Positions 1 through 10,035 of a stretch of DNA of 64,000 bases are shown piece by piece. The translations under genes and the position numbers were made by a program. Position 1 is the stretch's first letter. Each line of letters begins with the position of its first letter. The DNA is from Tremella fuciformis (Eukaryota > Basidiomycota > Tremellomycetes > Tremellales > Tremellaceae). Below the pieces are notes generated by a model. It was not told the origin of the DNA. It saw nothing but the letters and a program-made list of their open reading frames with translations, and did no database searches. The stretch spans positions 374,501-438,500 of the forward strand of contig CP136495.1 in NCBI GenBank assembly GCA_032768795.1. Direction: 5' to 3'.

Positions 1-1110
1 ACGCTCAACTTTGGTGGACGCTCGTCACCCTTCCTCTTCAACCTTGTTGCCGAGGCGCTCCACTGGATCCTGGCCTCGTTCGGCCTGGACGTCACCCACT
101 ACCTCGATGACTCGTTTGGGGCCTGTCCTGCGGGCAAGGGCGAGGCGATCCTCACCTTCTTTCGGGCCGTGTGCGCTGCATTGGGCGTCGCGGTCTCGGA
201 GGAGAAGTCGTCCACTGCCGAGGAGCTCGAGGTTCTGGGCATCATGGTCAACAGTCGGACAGGGAAGGCTTGGCTTAGCCACGCCAAACTCGACAAGCTT
301 CGCTCCCAGCTCGACACCATCCTTGCCGCACCGCGAGCGCGCCCTGTCGACTTGCAGGCCCTCGCGGGGTACCTCAACTTCGTCTCCAGGGTCCTCCCGA
401 CTGGGCGCGCATTCCTTCGCCGCATCTATGAAGCGGCGAACGCCTCCGAACGGGACGGGGCAAGCCGCTCCACCTCCGGCGCGCTCGGAGATGAGCTGCG
501 ATGGTGGCGCGCGACTATGGACCGCTGGGACGGCGTGACGTTCATCCCGGTCAACCGCCCTCGCCTCGAACTCTGGTCAGATGCGGCGACAACCCGTGGC
601 ATGGGCGCACACCTTGGGCCTAGGGAGCGGTGCTCGGCGGCCATGTCGGTGGAAGTGCCAAGCCAGCACCAGGGGAAGGACATCCTCTTCCTCGAGACCT
701 TGGCCCTCCTAGAGGCGCTTCGCCGCTGGAGCAAGGAGCTGCGCGGAGCCGAGGTCATGTGTAGGATCGACAACGCGGCCCTCGTGGCCTCCCTTCGGTC
801 GGGACGTTGCCAGCAACGGGCCACGATGAGCCTCATCCGCGAAATCATGACCCTCGCCCTGGAGCTTCACTTCACCATCGTCCCGGACTGGGTCCCGAGT
901 GCAGAGAACGATGTAGCTGACGCTCTATCCCGATTTGACTGGCCTTATCTCTCCCGGCAACGCCCGCACGTCGTGACCCTTCTTCCCCGCCCCGACATCC
1001 CGCCAATTCCCGCCTCCCCCAACCCGCCTCCGCTCACCGCCCCACCACTCCCTCCCCATACCTTGCCCTACGACTCGGTATCTTTTCCCTCGCAGCTCGG
1101 GGACGCCTAG
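1..1110 (+). CDS. Retrotransposon reverse transcriptase-RNase H, C-terminal part
   Basis: Frame 1 is open from base 1 to the stop at 1108-1110; the N-terminus is outside the window. The first residues carry the RT active-site box YLDDSF (codons around 100-117), followed by thumb/connection sequence. From about residue 185 an RNase H-like fold follows, with carboxylates in WSDAATT, LETLALLEAL, CRIDNAAL and ENDVADALSRF, a D-E-D-D arrangement. The tail is proline-rich. The product would synthesise element cDNA and remove template RNA. The recombinase gene begins 54 bases downstream. It could also be called DIRS-like; the nearby split direct repeats favour Ngaro/PAT. Confidence 0.85.
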   Translation, partial: TLNFGGRSSPFLFNLVAEALHWILASFGLDVTHYLDDSFGACPAGKGEAILTFFRAVCAALGVAVSEEKSSTAEELEVLGIMVNSRTGKAWLSHAKLDKLRSQLDTILAAPRARPVDLQALAGYLNFVSRVLPTGRAFLRRIYEAANASERDGASRSTSGALGDELRWWRATMDRWDGVTFIPVNRPRLELWSDAATTRGMGAHLGPRERCSAAMSVEVPSQHQGKDILFLETLALLEALRRWSKELRGAEVMCRIDNAALVASLRSGRCQQRATMSLIREIMTLALELHFTIVPDWVPSAENDVADALSRFDWPYLSRQRPHVVTLLPRPDIPPIPASPNPPPLTAPPLPPHTLPYDSVSFPSQLGDA

Positions 1111-1163
1111 CACCCCCCACGCTGGAGTGGCAGTCGGAAACCGGCGGGGACAGGCTGGCGAAC

Positions 1164-2187
1164 ATGTACATATGGTACAGCATCTCAGCAAACACCCGTG
1201 CGGCGTATGAGGGTACGGTGAAGGCGTTCAAGGGCTTCTGCCGCTCAAGGGGATGGGCAATGCCCTACTGCCCAGCCCTGCCGGCCTGGGTAGAGGCTTG
1301 GATTGCGGCGGAGGCCGCCGCCATAGCGGGATCGCGTGGTCTCTCGAAGAAGACGCTGAAGCGGAAGATATCGGCGTTGGTGTCCTGGCACACCGACATG
1401 GGGTTCGACAGCTCGGCCATCGCCACCCCCGCGCGTCGAACGGATCATCGCGGGCGCTAACCGCTACCACGGTGTCACCTCCAAACCACAGCCCCTCCCG
1501 ATCACACTGCCGGTGCTCCGTCGGGTCGTGGCGGAGGTACGGGCACACCCATACTCATTCGGCGGCCCTGCCAACGCCGCGGGCATTGTTGCGGCCTTTT
1601 GCCTCGCTTTCGCATGCTTCATGCGCATGGGAGAGTTGACTTACGACGTCTTCGACCCGCGCTTCGACTTGAGCCGCAACAGCGTATCGTGCGACCCCGC
1701 GGACGACTGGAAGCTTACGATCCCGGCGTCTAAGACCGACCCGTTCCGACAAGGCGTCACCATCGTTATCCCCGCGGGTCCCGCCGACGTGTGCCCGCGC
1801 TTGGCGTTACGGGAATGGTTTGCCAAGCGACCCGCAACCGGCAGTGCCCCACTGTTCGACACCGACGGGCTTCCGTTCCGGCGCCAACACGTGTGCAGGA
1901 TGCTCACCCGCGCCCTGCAGAACAGCGACTACGCCAGCGCATCCTTCTCTGGGCACTCTTTCAGACGAGGGGCAGCGACGTGGGCGGCGTCGGTAGGCCT
2001 CTCTGCCGTCGACATCAAGACCCTAGGCCGCTGGAACAGCGACTGCTACCGCCTGTACGTCGACGCCGGGCCCACGCGAACGGCCGAGGTCGGCAGGAAG
2101 TTCATGATGGCCGACCCCGCTCGCTCGACGCTTCCCTCCTCCGGCATCCCCAGCCCGGGACAGGTCTGGCGACCGTCGCTGCTTTGA
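1164..2187 (+). pseudogene. Element tyrosine recombinase, frameshifted
   Basis: The N-terminal core-binding part (1164 onward, frame 3) and the C-terminal catalytic part (frame 1, to the stop at 2185-2187) are in different frames. The frames meet in the C-run at 1426-1430, where one extra base disrupts the coding sequence. The catalytic half keeps an Arg in FMRMGEL, the box HSFRRGA (HxxR), and W/Y residues in GRWNSDCYRLYVDAGP, which supplies the candidate nucleophilic Tyr. The enzyme would integrate circular element cDNA. No splice signals fit the junction, so I read it as a broken gene; a sequencing error in the homopolymer would give the same picture. Confidence 0.8.
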
Positions 2188-2258
2188 CGCTCCGTTTTGG
2201 GCGCATCCTCCGGCCATGTTTCGCGTCGACCCCTTCGGACCGACGCACTCCGCCTGGG

Positions 2259-2327
2259 AGGCAGGCCGGATGCAGTCATGCCCCAAACGCAGCTGACAAC
2301 GACTAGGCGAGTAACGAGAAGAGGGGC
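2259..2327 (+). repeat. Split direct repeat, copy B1 (69 bases)
   Basis: Bases 2259-2327 recur without visible mismatch at 2597-2665, at an offset of 338. The copy lies just after the recombinase stop, in the position expected for B1 of a Ngaro/PAT element. Confidence 0.9.
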
Positions 2328-2596
2328 TTGGGCGGTCACGTGACAAGAGCAGTGACTTGAAGGCTCCGAGCGAGGTTGAGGCCGTCTCTCAACCGTCACT
2401 TGTTGCAGCCTTCAACGCCAAGCGTCCACGCCTTGTCGCTGTCGCCGATCGCCCACCCACCCGCCCGCGATCGCCTGGAAGAGGAGCCGAGAAGAAGAGA
2501 GAAGAAGGAAGAGAGAGGAGGAGGAGAACTATGGAGCTTGAGGAGACACGGACTCTACATTTACGCACGCTCTTTACTTAGACTGCCCGCCCGCCC

Positions 2597-2665
2597 AGGC
2601 AGGCCGGATGCAGTCATGCCCCAAACGCAGCTGACAACGACTAGGCGAGTAACGAGAAGAGGGGC
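2597..2665 (+). repeat. Split direct repeat, copy B2 (69 bases), element right end
   Basis: Second copy of the 69-base repeat. Downstream sequence (2666 on) belongs to a group A gene on the minus strand, so 2665 is the likely right end of the retrotransposon. The intervening 2328-2596 would be A2; it includes a purine-rich stretch near 2490-2535. Confidence 0.85.
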
Positions 2666-3226
2666 CAGTACGTCGCGACCGAGCGTTGCGATCACCCCTA
2701 CTTCGGAAGGAAATGCGGTGTGATCCGCAAGGACCAGCGGTATCTCGTCTGTCCCCAACGACAGAGCAGGAACTTGATCCATGTAGTAGCGGAGTTGCTC
2801 CCGAGACGCCTGCACCACGGTATGGCACAGGTGTTTCTGCACCTGTTCGCAGGCCATGCGGAATTCTTCGGAGTCTTTCGAGCACTGAGCAATTGTCTCT
2901 CTGTGCTTGTCAAGCAAAGGACTCCTCCATGCGTCGGTCAGTAGACTATGACACTTGTTGAAATTGTCTTTCAGAGCACCAACAAGCACCTGCGTTTTCG
3001 ATGCGTGGGTAGCAGAAGCAAATGGACCATGCAGCTCAAGGCTATGGAGCAAGTCATGTGGGGCGGTACCGTCCTCGACGGCCTTCAAGTCATTCTTGAT
3101 TTGTAAAGTCACTATTATCTTCGGTCTTGTCAGGTTGTCGAGTTCAGGCTTGGACGATGGTGCGGTGTCTGTGTTGCGACTACTACCTGGTTCCAAAGCC
3201 CTTGTAATGCCAGAAAGTCTTTTCAT
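2666..3226 (-). pseudogene. Group A paralogue (A0), 3' end cut by retrotransposon
   Basis: The ORF starts with ATG at 3226, about 70 bases below a TATA-like box, and reads toward the element. Sequence of its own ends near 2666; the frame then runs into repeat B2 and stops at 2561. The middle holds a helix with a Trp (LLTDAWRSPLLDKHRETI) that resembles DAWSSPELTPLRERL in the gene at 12832-13794 and DAWLNEDLTDAKEVL in the gene at 14281-15294. The start and promoter look intact, but the C-terminal conserved motif of the group is missing. Function unknown. It may be a truncated gene, or a gene that now uses an element-derived tail. Confidence 0.55.
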
Positions 3227-3290
3227 GGCTGCACGTTGTTATGGCGGAAAGTGTCAGGTGGTACTACCGCATGCTCTGCATCTGCCTGGA

Positions 3291-3297
3291 CTTATAT
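3291..3297 (-). promoter_or_regulatory. TATA-like box of gene A0
   Basis: Minus-strand CCATATAAG lies about 70 bases upstream of the ATG at 3226. A similar spacing is seen for the genes starting at 11985 (minus) and 33572 (plus). Confidence 0.45.
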
Positions 3298-3619
3298 GGT
3301 TATCGGAAGACCTTCTCTCACGTTCGGGCTAGTGGAGCGGTCAGAAAAGGAGAGCGTTCACTCCCCGGACTTCATAACCGAAACGCGTCAGAGTTTGTTG
3401 CTCCTTAGCTGAATGGATCATTGTAGTGGGGGCGCAGGGCCCAGGCATGGCGAAAGACACAACCCTTTGGTACACAAAAGTGGGTTGCTCTTGTAGCCCT
3501 ACTCGCTCGGAAGTCGGGCCGACATGCATCTTCTTCGGCCCACACCTACACTCTCACCACTGAGGAGGAGGGGAAGGCCCAAGGCAACTGCCGCAAAATC
3601 CGTGCGCAGCCACAAACAA

Positions 3620-3874
3620 CTACAAAATCACAGCGCCTTGGACACGAATATGCGCCCACAAGGACCGCCAGGTGGGTCTCAAATTGTCCCCCACAGGTGT
3701 CGTAGGTAACCTTGGGGCTAACACGTCAGACCCCAAGGGGAGTATCGCCATGCATTTGTTCGATGCCCTCTGGCGGCAGGATCTACACGGCTCATTCTTA
3801 TCAGTGAGGCCGGACCCTCCTGAAGCGCTGATACACTTCCGGCACACAGCGAGTGAGCATTGGGTACTTAGCAT
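3620..3874 (-). CDS. Small Cys-rich ORF, hypothetical
   Basis: An 84-residue ORF from the ATG at 3874. It has two CxxC pairs (CRKC and CRSC) about 20 residues apart, which could bind zinc. Residues near the middle (LGSDVLAP) resemble LGRDVLAP at the cut end of gene A0, so this may be a related remnant. No promoter motif is evident and it could be chance. Confidence 0.2.
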   Translation of the reverse strand: MLSTQCSLAVCRKCISASGGSGLTDKNEPCRSCRQRASNKCMAILPLGSDVLAPRLPTTPVGDNLRPTWRSLWAHIRVQGAVIL

Positions 3875-4739
3875 CGCGGGTGAAAGTGAAAGTGGTCTGG
3901 TATGATTTGAGATTCCACGCGGCGGCCATAGCGTTTCGGGGGATCCCTGCACATCTCCACAAGCAAATCCACCAAATGAGCTCTCGCGCGCTCCATTCCG
4001 CTCGCTTCGCCCGAGCTCTGACAAGATGGCATGGACCTGCACGCTCACTAACTCGAATTTTGACCGTTCAAGGCCCTGTCAGCAGAGGTTGAGACAAAGG
4101 GACAAAAGCACGTCTTGCTCAGCACGCGAAACGCCACTGAACGGTACCAGTCAGACGACACGGAACGATACAAACCACGGATGGCCAGGTGCCCACCCCT
4201 CTGCCCAGCAAAACTGATTGGAGCTTTGCGATCCATGGGTGATCTCGGAGACCAAGGCTCTCTAGGATCACCATGAATCTATGTCCCGATGGCTCCTGCG
4301 TATCCAGTAGGCGAGTTTCCACTCGACAGAATGTAAAGCAGGCTTCCACAGCGGGTATTCCGAGGACTTAGAGTGATTGGACTCTCTGAGCGTGAAGGCC
4401 AACGTTGCCTAGTCTTCGGATTCTAGGCCTGTGCAAGTTGACCATCCGTGGGAAGCGCAAAGTCGCTCGTGGCGCTGATGCTGGCGACGGCGCGCTCTCA
4501 CGTCTTGCTTTCATCCCTACTTTGGAGGACGGCTCCCGTCCATCTTGCGACCAGTGGCGGGATGCTTCGTGACTTTGGCGCTGCTTAAGCACGCTAAGCG
4601 CGCCATGACGTCCTCCTCAGTTTGCTTCTGACAGCAGCTGATCGGTGTGTGCTGGGTTGTACTGACGCGCCTTGAGGGCGGACTTTGCAGGCGGGTGAGT
4701 AATGTGTTTCGGATTAAGAAACGTGAGGGAAGCGGAATC

Positions 4740-4895
4740 GTCACCTATGGCGAGCGGATCCCGCCAAAAGTGATTTTGACGTGTCTTTTTTGCCGCTCGA
4801 CTCTGTCCAATTTGTCTTTCCATTTTTCTCGCGTCGTATGCATTGTAGAGCTCTCAAACCACCACCATTTGAATCAGCGCCTCAAAATACGCGTA
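4740..4895 (+). repeat. Left inverted repeat of the DDE element
   Basis: The core 4850-4895 matches the reverse complement of 8694-8739 at 40 of 46 positions. The box CCGCCAAAAGT at 4761-4771 matches 8818-8828. Both boxes are 89 bases apart on each side. Confidence 0.75.
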
Positions 4896-4950
4896 CCTAC
4901 ACCCTCTGATCACCTCAGGACGTTGTCTAGAGCGATTTCTACATGGCGGG

Positions 4951-6762
4951 TTGAATGATCGCTTTCGACGGCGCAAAAATGACCTACAGTCAACATCAAC
5001 ATTGCTTTCTGCCGTCGATATCACCTATCTAAGACGAAATGTGGCCCAATACAGCTCACAGGCCATGCTATGGGTCAACAGCAACCCCACCGAGCGAGAT
5101 CCAGCCGCATTACCCCGCCATATTGCCTCTATCACCCAACTCATCATCGATCTTCGGGCTATCGAGATGGCCCTTCCCGCTCAGACCTTTGCTCCGCTGC
5201 ATATACACCTCACGCTCGTCCAGGACATGCTCCAGCACGCTCAGAGGTCCACAGACACCCTCCTAGGCCCTGTCACTCGGCCCAACGCGCGTCCTGACAC
5301 ATGGGAACCGGGAGTCATTGGTAGACCGCGTCCCGAGGAGATGATCATCGACCTGCACAAGCTCGGCATGACTGAGGGACAGCTAGCTAGGCGTCTACAT
5401 GTGTCTGTGAGGACCATACAGAGGTGGAAGAAGGCATTGGGGCTCAGGAATGCCGAATCCGAGCCCCTCACAGCTCTACAGGTGCAGGCGGTGAGTGACA
5501 GGCCGCTCTTTCACTCGAGCTGATGCAGCCTTGGGCCGTCCCCAAAGCTTCTGGAGCTGACAGGTAGGAGGTAGATCGATGCTGGAAAGAGGGAGGAGGG
5601 ATGGAGGGCTACCGCCTGCTGCAGGCCGCGTTCAAGAGGAAGGAAATACCAGCCTCGAGAGACCAAGTTCGAGCAGCCGTCCGCGCTCTCGACTCTGACG
5701 AGGCAAGACAACGATTCGCCCAAACCACCACACGCAGAGTCTATCAGGTCCCATTTGCCAATAGCCTGTGGCATATAGACGGCCATCACAAGCTCATCGA
5801 CGTCAAAATCGTCATACACGGTGGTATTGACGGCAAGTCACGAAAAGTCGTCTTTCTCAAAGCGAGCACCAACAACAGGGCTGGGACGGTGTTTGAGAGC
5901 TTCCAGGAGGCGGTGGGGAGGTATGGTGTGCCCAGCAGGGTCCGGGGAGACTATGGGAAGGAGAATTTAGACGTAAAGCGATTCATGGTCAACTGTCGCG
6001 GTCAGTGCGCACAGACCTCTCAAATCTCATGTCGGTCTGCTGACTGCTTTTCAGGTTTATCTCATCACGCATTCATCCAAGGCCCATCAACTCGTAATCA
6101 GAGGATAGAGCGCTTCTGGGTGGACCTCCAGTGGCGGTGCACCTTCCGATATTGCATGTTGTTCGATGGCTACAAGGAAAGAGGGCTGCTCAATGTCGAC
6201 AACCCCTTTGACCTTTGGTGTCTTCACCTCTGCTACGTCCCCATGCTCAATCTCAGCCTGGAGAACACCGTGAGGGATTGGAATAGGCACAAGATGGATG
6301 ACCTAGGAGGCCAGAGCCCGGATCTTATGTGGTGGGACAGTGAGTGCGATTTATAGCCCGGGCCGGCTGATGCAAGGTATTCTGGACGCCGAGGACCGTG
6401 GGATCAACATCCTGGCTGATCCAGCGGCCATCGTCCGTCAGGAGGTACTCCAGGCCCCCAGTAACGATGCCCATAGGCCTCTGGCCTTTGCCGACTACGG
6501 ATTGGACGACTACGGACAAAGAGCATCTGGGCAAATTTCCGATGATGACCCCCTGGTCGATGTTCAGCCTGTCCTGGGTCAAGTTCCGCCTGAAATCGTT
6601 GCTGCTCTAGAGGATCCAGCCTATCAGAGTGGTCTGCTCAGACGTATAGGCCCATGGTCGCTTGGGATGGACGATTGGGGTGAGGAGAGATACATAAGAT
6701 GTCGGACAGAGGTCGATGAGTTTCTGCGGTCTCAATTTCCTGTCTTACTCGCTCGATATTGA
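4951..6762 (+). CDS. DDE (rve-type) integrase/transposase of the inverted-repeat element
   Basis: Exons fit 4951-5490, 5568-6000, 6055-6339 and 6377-6762, with GTGAGT/GTCAGT donors. The N-terminal region carries a helix-turn-helix (MTEGQLARRLHVSVRTIQRW) for end binding. The catalytic core shows the triad: Asp in LWHIDGHHKL, Asp in VRGDYGKENLDV and Glu in NQRIERFWVDL. This matches the fungal integrase-core family. It would cut and join the element ends. The start is uncertain: the frame opens at 4951 without an ATG, the first in-frame ATG is at about 5065, and a short upstream exon near 4943 is possible. The core has no internal stop, so the gene may still be functional or domesticated. Confidence 0.75.
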
Positions 6763-7047
6763 ACATCCATGCATGTCCCGACTACTGGCCATAGCCACAG
6801 GTCTCCTCATGCGGCAGATATCCATTTGAATGCATACCGAGCACATCCTGTTGAAGAATGAGCAAAAAGCAGATATCTCGGTCTCACGACAGCCTTGCCG
6901 AGCACTCTTCCTTCCACCCCTTCTGCCCACCATCCTTTAGGCGGCCCACGCCGCCGCGAATCAAGTGATCTGCTTTTCAGCTGTAAGTCCTGCAATTCTC
7001 AACCAAAATGAGAGATTGAACGACCAGAACATAGAGTGGACTTGCCT

Positions 7048-8693
7048 CTACTGGGGCCCGGCGCTTTCGGCATTAGCGATTACGCCGGCTCGAGCAGAAT
7101 TGCGTGTCTTGCGAGGGTTGGTTTCGTGATGTTCGGGAAACAAAGGAGACCACTCGATTCGGTGTTTCTTGGCCTTGGGCGTCTGCCTACCTCGTGTAGA
7201 AGGGGTAGTGAGGTCCACAGGGCTGCCTGTATTGGCAGCGCTGCTCATCGGGCCATTACCCATCGATCGGCGACCTTTACGGCTCTCTTTCTTCGTCTGG
7301 GCAGGGCCAGGGGCTGTGGATCCTTTGCAGGACGTCTCTGATAGGGCCAGCGGCGGCCCCAAGACGCCTCCTGTGCCCAAAGACTCTGCTGCAACAGAGT
7401 CTTCGGGCACAGGGGGTAGCAGGGCCGGGCTGCGAGGTTGGTTGCCGCCACCTTGCAGGCCCAGCGGCTGCTGCAGCGAGTTCCTAGCATCCGCTGGGGA
7501 GGGTAAGCCTATCTGTCGGCGGCGGACGCATTCCTCGCCCGCCTCCTTGCCCAATACACGAGTAACGAACAAGTCGTTCTTATGGCCTCGGGCTTGCTTG
7601 ATCTCGTAGACCGCCACGGCCATCTTCCAGTCCTCTAGGAAGTCCTGGACAACACCGAACCCGCCAAAGATCTCTTGGACTGGAGTAATGATGGTCAAGC
7701 CACCGTCCTCAAAGAAGCGGTCGAGGTTGCGTGCCGCAGTCGACAGGCCGCGGGGGCCATTATAAAGCTCGAGAGGGTCCCCGAGGGCCCCTATCCAGCT
7801 GTAGGTCAGCTACGAGACATGCGCCAGGCCGTCTCTGACTAGTAATCGATGTTCTCAAGCTCTGGAACCTCGGGAAGGCATTTTGCGACCTCCCGACGGA
7901 CTTCTTCGACGGTCATCCCGTAGGTAAAGCAAGGATAGCCCAGGAATTCCTTGCGCCTGCAGAGCTTGCGAAGGATGTCGAGCTTCTCATGGGTCCAGGG
8001 ACTGTATTGGGAGAATATGTCGCTTGCAGGGACGTAGACAAGCTAAGATGGTGAGGCTTTCCTTGCTCGGGTCAGAGAGACCTACTGCGCCCGAGGGCTG
8101 ATTCTTCAGCCCTACCGCATGATCCTTGGCCAGCGGCTGCGGGACGACCTTGGCAGGGGCCTGGGGAACCTCTGCAGGGCGGTTCTCCGCGGGAGCAGCC
8201 CTTGGGACCGAGGAACGACCGGTGGTCGAGCGTCAGCCGCCTCTCGAGGCCGCCCAATTGGCTCGAATGTTGCTGGCTGACTGTATGTCAAACCGTGGCA
8301 CGGAATCGTGTCGGACTTGGTTGTTTGGCTGCAGCAGGGATCCCTCTGTGTAGAACAAGCTCGCCTGGGCCGCTGGGGTAGGTGTTGGCATAGCACTCGA
8401 GTCCGAGGCGGTCGGTACATTGGTCCTGTTCGAGGCAGGAACAGCCGCCGAAGCTCCGGAAGGCAATGACGCGGTCCCACCGCTTCCTAAGGCCTGCAGG
8501 ACCCCTGCAAGCGCTCCAGGATCGTTCTTGGCAAGATGCGAGATGACTTTGGCGAGCTGGATGTCCATTGGGGACTTCATGTCAGCGAAAAGTAGGTAAG
8601 AGTCTGTAGAAATATCAGCCAACCCACCGTGACGCGTCCGGTGTCGGTCGTCCCATCTCCAGAGGGCGTATGCATGGAAATCACGTCTTGCAT
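7048..8693 (-). CDS. Second gene of the DDE element, function unknown
   Basis: It starts with ATG at 8693, directly inside the right repeat. Exon 1 (8693-8628) joins exon 2 at 8574 and reads an Ala/Ser/Pro-rich region after a helical segment (DIQLAKVISHLAKNDP). Later exons give a compact region with YVPASDIFSQY, LRKLCRRKEFLGYPCF, PEVPELENIDYYW and FGVVQDFLEDWKMAVAVYEI. The C-terminus is disordered and basic and ends at 7048. The junction between about 8300 and 8190 could not be resolved. I do not recognise the domain. Its position in the element suggests an accessory transposition or DNA-binding protein, but captured host sequence is also possible. Confidence 0.45.
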
Positions 8694-8849
8694 TACGCGT
8701 AATTTGGGTCGCTGAGTCGAATGGTGCTGGTTTGAGAGCGCTATCTTCAAAACTGACAGAGATAGATGGAATGACAGCAAGGTCAAGGTGGAAGGGTGTA
8801 TTAGAAAGTGCTCGGGGACTTTTGGCGGTTTTCGCCCGTCATAGTCACC
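8694..8849 (-). repeat. Right inverted repeat of the DDE element
   Basis: Reverse-complement partner of 4740-4895; paired positions sum to 13589 throughout. The ATG of the minus-strand element gene (8693) immediately follows the inner edge, so the repeat probably also serves as promoter. Confidence 0.75.
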
Positions 8850-10035
8850 ATCAAATTCATCTTGGCGAGATTGTCAGAAGGCTTTTCTCGCGAGTCGTCC
8901 CGCATTTATGCGTTAGTAAGAACATCAGTCGTGGAGGAGCTGAGGTCTCAATCGTGGGATGGTACCAGTTCGGAAGGGTGAAGTGTGGGGACTAGGGACC
9001 TCCGATCCCCAGATCAGTACTTTGCGACTATGCGTGGGAGATAGGACCTAATACGGGACGAAGCTCTCGGCGAAGCGCATGTCCGACATGCTCGCGGGTG
9101 ATTTATATGAGATCTGATCTTGTCATCCACGTGTCTGTTATCCTCTGACTGACGAGGCCACGGGCTGAGGGTTTCCTTGGTGCAGCAAATTTGGCAGTCG
9201 AGGAGCACATTCGTTGGACACCCTACTCCGCTTACTCGACGGTCATGAAACGGATGCTTCAGCGTATTATAAATTGATGTTAGCACATCGTTGGCGCCGA
9301 CAGTAACATGCAGGGGGGAAACAATGTTGTGGCCCGAGGGTCAACGGTGACTCCCCACTCCCCCCCCCCCCCCCCCCCCCCCTCTCCAAAGCATGCCCTT
9401 CTACCTGGACTGCCATTGCTGTTCTGCCCTTGAGCGGGTACAGCACAGCACCTTACGTTTCGGCTTTCGGATTGCCCACTTTGGGCCCCAGGTATGCAGT
9501 CAGGGATACCTAATTGCTAGTACAGTCCGGTGTCTGAGTTAGGGATGAGAACGCCAGTGCGCCCAGGTATGAGGTGCAGTCTGTAGACCGGCAGACGTGA
9601 GAGTTATGGGGCACATTTGGAACGCCTCTACAAGGCCGGCCTGTGCTCAAGACGGATGTCGGTATGCCGGACGTGTCTCCGATACTGTATGTAGCCTCAA
9701 CGCGGCTGAGGCCATTGGCACTAGAGTGTGAGTCGCTACCTATGCTATATCCACCTCTCAATGTAGGCCCTGTTGGGGGTTTGGGCGCTACGCTATGGGC
9801 TTAAAATGCTCCTCCGTCACCGTTTGGTGTATCTTGGGAGAGAGCGCGCCTTCGGATGGCTGTAATGAGACGGTCAGCCTGCGGAGGTATGGTCTTTCCG
9901 TCGCTGGTCACATGGGCACTCCGCACCCTTGGAATTGGAAGGACACTTCTGCATATTGGGTATATCTATACAGTGCTAGAACCTTCTTGAGATATCGGTG
10001 GGAAAGACTGAGCAGACAGTCGCGGGAAGGATGAA
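8850..10035. other. Intergenic stretch with a poly-C tract
   Basis: No supported gene. It contains a homopolymer of about 23 C at 9360-9382. Short ORFs here look random. Confidence 0.5.
9360..9382 (+). repeat. Poly-C homopolymer, about 23 bases
   Basis: An unbroken run of C follows actcccc. The length may be inexact because such runs are hard to sequence. Confidence 0.8.

Larger units (their letters stand above)
1..2665 (+). mobile_element. Ngaro/PAT-type tyrosine-recombinase retrotransposon, 5' part outside window
   Basis: The order is reverse transcriptase-RNase H, then a tyrosine recombinase, then a 69-base direct repeat, a 269-base spacer and a second copy of that repeat. This is the right half of the split-direct-repeat layout (A1-coding-B1-A2-B2) known for Ngaro and PAT elements. 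DIRS elements instead have inverted ends and an internal complementary region. Such elements copy through RNA and insert with a tyrosine recombinase, so no target duplication is expected. The left repeat A1 would lie upstream of base 1 and should match 2328-2596. The recombinase is frameshifted, so this copy is probably not autonomous. The right boundary at 2665 is where the second repeat ends. Confidence 0.8.
3227..4739. other. Gene-poor stretch between A0 and the DDE element
   Basis: Apart from the A0 TATA-like box and the small Cys-rich ORF at 3620-3874, I see no supported gene here. Short ORFs lack family resemblance and splice logic. Confidence 0.5.
4740..8849. mobile_element. Two-gene DDE-integrase DNA transposon with long inverted repeats
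   Basis: The segment is flanked by imperfect inverted repeats (4740-4895 and 8694-8849) that keep identical internal spacing. Inside are a plus-strand integrase gene and a minus-strand gene of unknown function, arranged tail to tail, each starting just inside its repeat. The integrase has an HTH followed by a DDE core like the integrase-core proteins widespread in basidiomycetes. The precise termini and target-site duplication were not found, so the element may extend slightly outward. Confidence 0.65.

Noticed and set aside
1..2665. Crypton or classic DIRS element
   Set aside because: Cryptons lack reverse transcriptase; DIRS ends are inverted, whereas the repeats here are direct.
9360..9382. 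Poly-C tract as a telomere or origin signal
   Set aside because: A single homopolymer without telomere-type repeats; length may also be a sequencing artefact.
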